Positions 1 to 5,615 of a stretch of 64,000 nt of DNA are shown piece by piece. The stretch lies in the NCBI GenBank assembly GCA_025937835.1, contig JAICQO010000026.1:1-64000 (forward strand). The letters are read 5' to 3'. This stretch comes from Polyangiaceae bacterium (GTDB taxonomy: Bacteria > Myxococcota_A > Polyangia > Polyangiales > Polyangiaceae). The first letter of the stretch is position 1. Each line of letters starts with the position of its first letter. The position numbers and the translations under genes were made by a program. The notes beneath the pieces were generated by a model that had not been told where the DNA came from, made no database searches, and was given only the letters and a program-made list of their open reading frames with translations.

Positions 1-279
1 CGTCCAGCTCGCCGAGCGCTCGCAGCGCTCGAGCGCGTACGCCTCGATCGACGAGAAGCCGAGCGCGTGATGCCCGCCACAGCGCTCGAGCAAGTCGAGG
101 CCGCGCCCCATCTCGAAGCGCAATCGCCCCGCCTCGCCAGCGCGACGCGCAAGCTCCGCGTCGAGCGCCTGCAGCCCTTCGACGGAACAGCCCGGTGCAC
201 GCGGACGCTCGCGTCGTCGTCGGACGCGACCAGCAAGCGAGCCCGGAGAATGCACAGGCGCGAGCAGCTGAGTGAGCAT
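1..279 (-). CDS. N-terminal part of a gene running off the left edge (myxobacterial HNH/DUF222-like family?)
   Basis: An ATG on the minus strand at 279 opens a frame of 93 codons with no stop up to base 1, and an in-frame TAG lies just upstream. The product has an Arg-rich start, then an Ala/Glu/Leu-rich helix, then a GGHHALGFSSIEAYALERC segment at about residues 70-88. This pattern of a Gly-Gly-His turn, a 'GF..' motif and an amphipathic 'Y..E' helix resembles, from memory, the N-terminus of a large family in Polyangia that often ends in an HNH nuclease. The catalytic part, if any, lies outside the window. The reading frame is seen; the family is a guess. Confidence 0.45.
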   Translation of the reverse strand, partial: MLTQLLAPVHSPGSLAGRVRRRRERPRAPGCSVEGLQALDAELARRAGEAGRLRFEMGRGLDLLERCGGHHALGFSSIEAYALERCERSASWT

Positions 280-490
280 GGTGTATCTCTATACACCCGT
301 GATTTCGAGCCTCCTCACGGGCGCGTGGCGGGCCGATCAGCGCTGCGAACGCGTTGCAAATCAATTTCTCGCCGAAAAGCCAACGGTGCGCGACCTCGGC
401 GCCGCAATTGGCAATCGCGGCACGAGTCAGCGCTCAGGAGCAGCGGGTGCCCCAAAAGCTGTCAAGGAAGAAAGCAGGTTCAGACCGGGA

Positions 491-983
491 ACATAGGTGA
501 CACGTTCTTGATGGGCGTGGAACCTGCGCTCCATGCCTTGGAAAGAGACGTCACCGATGATGAACGAGCGGTTGAGGTTTGTGGCGGCGATGTTGGAGGG
601 GGAGGAGAGTTTTGGAGAGCTCTGCGAGCGCTTCGGGGATAAGCCGAAAGCAAGGGTACAAGTGGAAGGAACGCTACGAAACGGGCGGAGCACAGGCGCT
701 GGTCGACCGGTCAAGGGCGCCGCATTCGCACCCGCACGCGGTATCGTCGGATGTAGAGCAACTGCTGCTGGCGCAAGAACGAGCTCGTCGGTCTTGAAGA
801 GGTAGACAACGACCGCTGGCGAGTCTTCTTCGGCACCATCCTCCAGGGAATTCTCGACGTGAGACGCACCCGTGAGCTGCGCAACGCGCGCAACTTCGGG
901 CTGCTAGTCAGAGCCGACGGCGTCATGCCCCGAAAAAGACGACGTCGGCGACGCCAACCACGGTGAAAAAGTGTCACCCATGT
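491..983 (+). mobile_element. IS481-type element reduced by internal deletion, both ends kept
   Basis: The left end ACATAGGTGACAC (491-503) and the reverse complement of the right end GTGTCACCCATGT (971-983) match at 12 of 13 positions, giving terminal inverted repeats. Between them lies only the start and the end of an IS481-like transposase, so the element is about 0.5 kb instead of the usual 1.0-1.3 kb. A second right-end-like sequence, TGTCACCCATGT, sits at 997-1008, so the true boundary may be 1008. The element cannot make an active transposase but could have been mobilised in trans, as MITEs are. Confidence 0.65.
533..966 (+). pseudogene. IS481-family transposase remnant (frameshifted, internally deleted)
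   Basis: From ATG 533 the reading MPWKETSPMMNERLRFVAAM continues to the helix-turn-helix region. An extra G in the run near 637-640 shifts the frame, after which the expected FGISRKQGYKWKERYETGG text resumes in the next frame, through a linker containing RSRAPHSHPHAVSSDVEQL. At about 770-775 the text jumps to the normal C-terminus of the family (WRVFFGTILQGILD, 814-858) and ends at TGA 964-966. Roughly 230 central codons with the whole DDE integrase core are missing. Family assignment rests on the recognisable N- and C-terminal wording. Confidence 0.7.
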
Positions 984-1027
984 CGTCGGTCTGTTTTGTC
1001 ACCCATGTACGCGCTTGCACCCGCGAC

Positions 1028-1165
1028 AGATTCACACCCGCACGAGGCTATCGGCGGAGGTAGCAACTACTGCTGAGGGCGCGACTAAGTTGGGGGCCGC
1101 GATGCTGTGAGCTATTGCGCGCGCAGCTTGCGGCGGGCGGGGAACCATCGCTTGATGGCTGAGGG
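1028..1165 (+). pseudogene. Second, more decayed IS481-type transposase fragment
   Basis: Bases 1030-1080 align with 722-775 of the neighbouring remnant (ATTCxCACCCGCACG..., then CAACTxCTGCTG with small indels). The following bases can be read as a broken LSWGP...ELLRAQLAAGGEPS, similar to the 'HPTWGxRKLL' region just after the linker in IS481-like transposases. That is the part lost from the first remnant, so this is a different copy. Several stops interrupt it and no right end was found beyond it. Confidence 0.45.
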
Positions 1166-1245
1166 TGCTCACGCAGCTGGGGGACCATCCGCTGGTAAAC
1201 GAAGTCCTCGTGCGTTGGCCGCGGGTGACCAGCTGCGGAGCTGAC

Positions 1246-1485
1246 TTAGCCAGCCCTCGTTGACGACCGACACCCGCCGCGACGATCGCTAGCGGTAGCG
1301 GTTCGCGATCCCCGAACCCGGAACGCGGGGACGACCTGGTCGCTCAGCCTCGAAATCGGCTCAGCGAGGATCGCGCGTGCGCGCTTTGCGGGCGCGACCT
1401 TGGTCCGGCGCTCGTCCTTGTGGGGCTTGCACCAGAGGCAGCCCGCTCGGCGGTGTTTGGGTCGACGACGTTTGTGGTGGGCCAT
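1246..1485 (-). CDS. Small conserved basic CxxC protein
   Basis: A 79-residue frame from ATG 1485. The first 40 residues carry the pattern KRRRPKHRRAGCLWCKPHK, i.e. a basic run followed by Cys-x-x-Cys-Lys-Pro. This resembles a widespread family of very small proteins of unknown function that often sit near insertion sequences and in accessory islands. The last ~35 residues look unconstrained and may be decayed. It lies between the IS remnants and the first microsatellite, on the strand of the accessory genes that follow. Function unknown; a short zinc-binding or nucleic-acid-binding peptide is possible. Confidence 0.45.
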   Translation of the reverse strand: MAHHKRRRPKHRRAGCLWCKPHKDERRTKVAPAKRARAILAEPISRLSDQVVPAFRVRGSRTATASDRRGGCRSSTRAG

Positions 1486-1602
1486 GATGGCTGCACCCCG
1501 AACGCCTTCGGCTGAGTGGACCCATGAACCCGCGCCATGCGAAGCAGTGTAGCGCTTCGCTCGCCCGCGCCAATCGGAAGCCGCGCGCGGCAGCGGCGTT
1601 GG
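1486..1602. other. Intergenic, no gene seen
   Basis: Together with 1603-1856 this is a 370-base stretch without a convincing gene. The left part holds no motif I recognise; the right part is the microsatellite and repeat described separately. ORFs here are GC-driven shadows. Confidence 0.5.
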
Positions 1603-1704
1603 AGGCGGTAGCGGAAGCGGTTAGCGGTAGCGGTAGCGGTTAGCGGTAGCGGTAGCGGTTAGCGGTAGCGGTTAGCTGTAGCGGTAGCGGAAGCGGAAGC
1701 GGAA
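1603..1704 (+). repeat. GCGGTA/GCGGTTA/GCGGAA microsatellite
   Basis: About 100 bases built from AGCGGT-type hexamers with interspersed TAGCGGT heptamers and three AGCGGA units near the right end. It directly abuts the conserved repeat at 1705-1814. Because six- and seven-base units alternate, no frame is kept, so it is unlikely to be coding. Confidence 0.9.
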
Positions 1705-1814
1705 GCGGTCGCGTTGCAGTGGGGGCTTGCGCGGCTGCTTCGTCGAACTGCGTCGCGCTCCGCTGCCCACCGCTGGGCCGTGACGTGCTGCGCGCCCTTT
1801 TCTCCGGTGCCCCC
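1705..1814 (+). repeat. Dispersed ~110 bp repeat, copy 1
   Basis: Shares with 3064-3172 an identical 41-base left box (starting GCGGTCGCGTTGCAGTGGGG), a partly conserved middle (TGCGYCGCGCTCCG) and an identical ~27-base right box (containing CGCCCTTTTCTCCGGTGCCC). The middle ~25 bases differ. The left edge grades into a GCGGTN microsatellite in both copies. It is in direct orientation with copy 2, the two enclosing the SdpI-like and four-helix-bundle genes. Confidence 0.9.
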
Positions 1815-1856
1815 ACCATCGAACGTTCTCGTTGAATCCCCTCGAATTAGCGTGGC

Positions 1857-2207
1857 TCACGCGCCGCGATGAGGCGGCCGGGATGCCAGCCTACTCGCCA
1901 CGGCAATGCCTTTCCAGGCGGTCAGCGCGAGCCCCGAGAGCAACACGACCACACAGACGATGGCCGAGGTTTTCTGGTCGACGGCGGGCACGAGTTCTAG
2001 CCCGATGGCGACGCCGGCCGTCAGCAGCCCGACGATGAGCAGGAAACTTCCAGTCGTTTGATTGGCGCCGTACCAGACCGCTTCGTCGCGAAGCGTGGAC
2101 GGGATGCGCAAGCCGTAAATTCGGTTCGGGGGCACCTTCCTCAACTTGAGCGGCGCGCCCGCGACCACCATCAGGATCCCAACTGCGACGAACAGGAGCC
2201 CGACCAT
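1857..2207 (-). CDS. SdpI/YhfL-like small membrane protein
   Basis: A 116-residue protein from ATG 2207, preceded by a good AGGTGAAGGG ribosome site; the longer upstream frame is not needed. It has three hydrophobic segments (about residues 2-18, 50-70 and 80-98) and, between the first two, the pattern KVPPNRIYGLRIPSTL followed by W..AN..TG. That Pro-Asn-Arg-x-x-Gly-(I/L)-Arg plus W..N...G combination is the hallmark of the SdpI family (PF13630). Bacillus SdpI gives immunity to the SdpC toxin, but most family members are uncharacterised; no toxin gene is visible nearby. It lies between the two direct repeats. Confidence 0.75.
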   Translation of the reverse strand: MVGLLFVAVGILMVVAGAPLKLRKVPPNRIYGLRIPSTLRDEAVWYGANQTTGSFLLIVGLLTAGVAIGLELVPAVDQKTSAIVCVVVLLSGLALTAWKGIAVASRLASRPPHRGA

Positions 2208-2479
2208 CCCTTCACCTCGTGCCAGCGAGGCTAGCACGGCGCGAGACGCCCGGCGGTTGCGAATCAGCGTACCGCCTTCGTCTCGAACGCGCGATGGAGC
2301 CCTCCCGATGCCTCCCGGTCCGGGAGTTTGCGAGCGGTGGCTACTTCGATCGCAACCGTTCAGGCCTCGCGCCAGACGCGCGCGAGTTCCGGGGCGGCAG
2401 GGCTGCAAGTGATCTGATTCGCTCCAGCTGCACGCCGCCGCGACGTGCGGCGTGCAGCGGCGTGACGAACCGGCCAGGC

Positions 2480-2806
2480 CTAACGCCGAGCCAGCTTCCA
2501 GAGCATGGGCACGAGCCGCTGAAGCAAGCTCGTACCCGCGGCTGCGTCGCTCGCGTTCAGGTAGCCCCAGGCGATGGCGACCTTGAGACCGGCGAGGGTT
2601 TCGTTGGCGCTGCCTGCGGCCGTGAAGAAGCGCGCCCGCGCGTTGCCCGGATCCGAGAAGTCCCCCTCCGCGATGTTGAGCGCGACACTGCTCGCTGCGC
2701 GAGCGATCTGATCCGCGAGCGCGCGGTCCCGCCGCCGGATCAGCGGCATCAGCGGCCGAAGCGCCGCGATCATTTCGAAGCTCAAACCCGCAACCTGCAA
2801 AGCCAT
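2480..2806 (-). CDS. Four-helix-bundle protein (S23 / bAvd-like)
   Basis: 108 residues from ATG 2806; the upstream extension to 2959 is Arg/Pro-rich shadow. The text is nearly all helical, with RRRDRALADQIARAASSVALNI near residues 40-60 (the 'L..Q..RA..S...NIAEG' signature), then AEGDFSDPGNARARFFTAAG and a final Leu-rich helix ending WKLARR. This matches the four-helix-bundle family TIGR02436, which includes proteins from intervening sequences of 23S rRNA and the Avd accessory protein of diversity-generating retroelements. No reverse transcriptase, template repeat or rRNA is present, so it is a stand-alone member. Known relatives form pentameric barrels that bind nucleic acid. It lies between two direct ~110 bp repeats. 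Confidence 0.8.
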   Translation of the reverse strand: MALQVAGLSFEMIAALRPLMPLIRRRDRALADQIARAASSVALNIAEGDFSDPGNARARFFTAAGSANETLAGLKVAIAWGYLNASDAAAGTSLLQRLVPMLWKLARR

Positions 2807-2969
2807 GAGTTGCCTTTCTGCTCGCCTAGCTTGCGAGCGCCCCTCGCAAGCCGGCGCGCGCAGGCGGAGTCCAGGCTGCCCGCAGGGCACCGGCGCAGCC
2901 GGCGCGAAGCGGCCTGGACGCCGCCGAGCACGCCGGCACAATGGGAGACGCAGCAGCAACCCGCCCCGG

Positions 2970-3063
2970 TGGTCGCGGAGGCGGTCGCGGTTAGCGGTTA
3001 GCGGTTAGCGGTCGCGGAGGCGGTCGCGGTCGCGGTTAGCGGTCGCGGTTAGCGGTCGCGGTC
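2970..3063 (+). repeat. GCGGTC/GCGGTTA/GCGGAG microsatellite
   Basis: A second tract of the same style as 1603-1704 but with other unit variants (GGTCGC, GGTTAGC, GGAGGC). It again abuts the conserved ~110 bp repeat on its right. With 2807-2969, in which I see nothing, and the repeat that follows, it fills the gap between the four-helix-bundle gene and glutamate dehydrogenase. Confidence 0.9.
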
Positions 3064-3172
3064 GCGGTCGCGTTGCAGTGGGGGCTTGCGCGGCTGCTTC
3101 GTCGTGGTGCGCCGCGCTCCGGCACCTCGCGCGCGCCCCGCCGCCCTGCGCGCCCTTTTCTCCGGTGCCCCC
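3064..3172 (+). repeat. Dispersed ~110 bp repeat, copy 2
   Basis: Direct copy of 1705-1814: the first 41 bases and the last ~27 are identical, while about 25 bases in the middle are replaced by different GC-rich sequence. It ends in a C run (3168-3176) 12 bases before the stop of glutamate dehydrogenase. Confidence 0.9.
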
Positions 3173-3184
3173 CCCCAATCCCGA

Positions 3185-4531
3185 TCAAGGGAAGATTTCG
3201 CGGTCCAGGTACGCCTTGGCTAGCCGTTCCAGCGCGACCGCGTAGCAGGCGGTGCGGTAGTCGCATTCCTTGTTGCGCGCGTATTGCTCCATGCGCGCGT
3301 AGGCGTCGAGCATGGCCCGCTCGAGGCGGTCGTCCACGTCTTCGAGGGTCCACTGTTCGCTGCGGCGATTCTGCACCCACTCGTAGTAACTGGCGGTGAC
3401 GCCGCCGGCGTTGGCGAGGACGTCGGGGAGGATGTCGATGCCGCGACGCTTGAGGACGTCCTCGCCCTCGGGGGAGCAGGGGCCGTTGGCGCCTTCGGCG
3501 ACGAGGCGCACCTGGAGGGCTTCGGCCTCGGTGGGGCCGACCTGGTTCTCGAGCGCGGCGGGGACGAACAGATCGGCCTGGAACGAGAAGAAGTCTTCGC
3601 GCGAGATGGCGCTGCCGTTCGGGTAGCCGGCGATGCTGCCGGTCTTCTCGACGTATTGCTTGAGGCGATAGGCGTTGAAGCCTTCGGGATTCACCAGGTA
3701 CCCGGTGTGATCGCCGACCGCGACGAGCGACACGCCGAGCTGCCCGAGCAAGAGCGCGACGTTGGAGCCGACGTTGCCGTAGCCCTGGAGGATCAGCTTC
3801 TTGCCCTGGAGGTCGAATTTGTTGAGCTCGGCCCAGCGCCGCACGCAGTGCACGAGGCCCTGGCCCGTGGCTTTTTCGCGGCCGAGGGTGCCGCCGATGC
3901 TGACGGGCTTGCCGGTGACGACGCCGAGCACGGCCTGCTTCGAGACCACCCCGACGGTGTTCATGTACGTGTCGAGCGCCCAGGCCATGGTCTGCGCGTT
4001 GGTGCCGACGTCGGGCGCGGGGATGTCGTAGTCGGGGCCGATGTTGCCGCCGAGGGAGTGGAAGAAGCGGCGAGTGACGCGGCTGAGCTCCGCGCGCGAG
4101 ACGCTGCGCGGGTTGAACTTGACGCCGCCCTTGGCGCCGCCGAAGGGCAGGCCCATCAGCGCGCATTTCCAGGTCATGACGGACGCGAGCGCCTTGACGT
4201 CGTCGAGCGAGACGTCTTCGTGGTAACGCATGCCGCCCTTGTACGGGCCGAGCGTGTCGTTGTGCTGGATGCGGTAGCCCTTGAAGAGGCGGACCTCGCC
4301 GTTATCCATCCGCACCGGAAAGTGGACGATGATCTCGGACTTGGGTTGGCTCAAGATCGTGCGGACGTGCTCGGGCGTACCCGCGAGCTTCGCCGCGGCG
4401 TCGAGGTAACCCTGAACCACGCCGAAGAAGTCGTAGCGTGGGGCCGGGGGGAGCTTGCTGCTTCGCGGCATCCGATCGTCATTCGCGAGGCGCTGCGAGA
4501 CCGGAGGCATCGAGGAAGTGGTGTCGCTCAT
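3185..4531 (-). CDS. gdhA: Glu/Leu/Phe/Val dehydrogenase (glutamate dehydrogenase)
   Basis: 448 residues from ATG 4531. The enzyme interconverts glutamate with 2-oxoglutarate and ammonia in the cytosol. Visible motifs: YKGGMRYH (97-104), the catalytic-lysine loop LPFGGAKGGV (128-137), the substrate-side PAPDVGTN (171-178), and the Rossmann dinucleotide motif GYGNVGS (250-256). Length fits the hexameric bacterial class (about 420-450), with a ~30-residue non-conserved N-terminus. The frame stays open upstream to 5491, but that part overlaps cdsA in another frame and is spurious. It follows cdsA in the same direction after ~107 bases; cofactor preference cannot be told from sequence alone. Confidence 0.93.
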   Translation of the reverse strand: MSDTTSSMPPVSQRLANDDRMPRSSKLPPAPRYDFFGVVQGYLDAAAKLAGTPEHVRTILSQPKSEIIVHFPVRMDNGEVRLFKGYRIQHNDTLGPYKGGMRYHEDVSLDDVKALASVMTWKCALMGLPFGGAKGGVKFNPRSVSRAELSRVTRRFFHSLGGNIGPDYDIPAPDVGTNAQTMAWALDTYMNTVGVVSKQAVLGVVTGKPVSIGGTLGREKATGQGLVHCVRRWAELNKFDLQGKKLILQGYGNVGSNVALLLGQLGVSLVAVGDHTGYLVNPEGFNAYRLKQYVEKTGSIAGYPNGSAISREDFFSFQADLFVPAALENQVGPTEAEALQVRLVAEGANGPCSPEGEDVLKRRGIDILPDVLANAGGVTASYYEWVQNRRSEQWTLEDVDDRLERAMLDAYARMEQYARNKECDYRTACYAVALERLAKAYLDREIFP

Positions 4532-4638
4532 CCCGCTCAGCTTACCAGGGCGGCGCGAGCGTGGTGACAGGCCGATTGGCCAGGAAAGCCTGTGGTTTCC
4601 GGGCGCTCTGGGTGGGAGAGGGCGCCGGTTCGCTGTGA

Positions 4639-5454
4639 CTACTGCGTCAGCGTCGCAAACAGATACACGAGCGGGCCGACCACGAGCAGGGCGTCGATGC
4701 GGTCGAGCATGCCGCCGTGTCCGGGCACGAGGGCGCCGCTGTCTTTGATGCCGGTGGAGCGCTTGAGCAGCGACTCGGCGAGATCGCCGAGCTGGCCGGC
4801 CGCGCCGCAGACGACGGCCAGCGCGATGCCGCGAGCGAGGTCGAGCTCGGGGAGGAAGGTGAAATGGCCGATCAGGGTGCCCACGGAAGCGCCAACGAGC
4901 GCGCCGACGAAGCCGGCACGGGTCTTCTTCGGGCTGACGGCGGGATAGAGCGGCGTCTTGCCCAGAAAGCGGCCGAAGAAGTAGCCGCCGGTGTCCGCGA
5001 GCCAGGCGAACATCAACGCCAGCAGCACCCACCCGGCACCCGACGGGAAGTCGCGGCGTAACAGAGCGAGGGTCGTGATGGTGGCGCCGACGTAAAAGGG
5101 ACCGGCTGCTCCGGCCATCATGCGAAGCCCTGCGGTCGGGATCTCGCCGAGGCGGAACAAGGGCAAGAGCGCGCCCGCGAGCGGCACGAACAGGATCACG
5201 ATCAGCAACACGCGCGCGTCGGTCGTGAAACGATAGACCGCTGCCGCCGTGGCCACGGTGAGCGCGACACACACCGCCTGGCTGATGCCGTCGCCGGGGT
5301 GCGTCATCCGGAACAGCTCGTGCGCGGCGACCGCTGCGGCCAACAGCACGACCGCGAAGAAGCCCCAGGCCGGTCCGCGGAACATCAGGAACAACAGCGG
5401 CGGCACGACCACGGCGGCCGAGACCAGGCGCAGGGTGAGGTTCGACGCGGCCAA
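4639..5454 (-). CDS. cdsA: Phosphatidate cytidylyltransferase
   Basis: Makes CDP-diacylglycerol from phosphatidate and CTP, the entry to phosphatidylglycerol and phosphatidylethanolamine synthesis, at the inner membrane. The protein is a string of hydrophobic helices ending in the family signature SLLKRSTGIKDSGALVPGHG then G.LDRIDA near the C-terminus, with the metal-binding Asp residues present. I chose the TTG at 5454 because a GGGAGG ribosome site lies five bases upstream and the resulting 271 residues match the family. The frame is open back to 5622, but those residues are polar and unlike CdsA. Confidence 0.92.
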   Translation of the reverse strand: MAASNLTLRLVSAAVVVPPLLFLMFRGPAWGFFAVVLLAAAVAAHELFRMTHPGDGISQAVCVALTVATAAAVYRFTTDARVLLIVILFVPLAGALLPLFRLGEIPTAGLRMMAGAAGPFYVGATITTLALLRRDFPSGAGWVLLALMFAWLADTGGYFFGRFLGKTPLYPAVSPKKTRAGFVGALVGASVGTLIGHFTFLPELDLARGIALAVVCGAAGQLGDLAESLLKRSTGIKDSGALVPGHGGMLDRIDALLVVGPLVYLFATLTQ

Positions 5455-5615
5455 AGGAGCCTCCCGTATCAGTCGAAGGGCCCGGCAACAAGCCCCTCGC
5501 CGGTCGAAAAGTACGCCAAATGCCGTGGACTTCCCAGGAAGTAGGCGGGGCCGCCGGGAGTCGCCGGGTTGCGTCCTCCGGCGCTGCTCGCTAGGAGAAG
5601 GCGCCTCCCGAGGGA

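Noticed and set aside
67-642. 191-residue plus-strand frame at the left edge
   Set aside because: No family resemblance, and it spans the minus-strand gene start, the element end and the transposase remnant.
1603-1704. Short tandem units taken as a CRISPR array
   Set aside because: There are no unique spacers of regular length and the unit is only 6-7 bases.
2480-2806. Diversity-generating retroelement around the Avd-like gene
   Set aside because: No reverse transcriptase, no template/variable repeat pair and no target gene are in the vicinity.
4532-5491. Upstream extension of the glutamate-dehydrogenase frame
   Set aside because: It overlaps cdsA in another frame and is Arg-rich; the ATG at 4531 gives a normal length.
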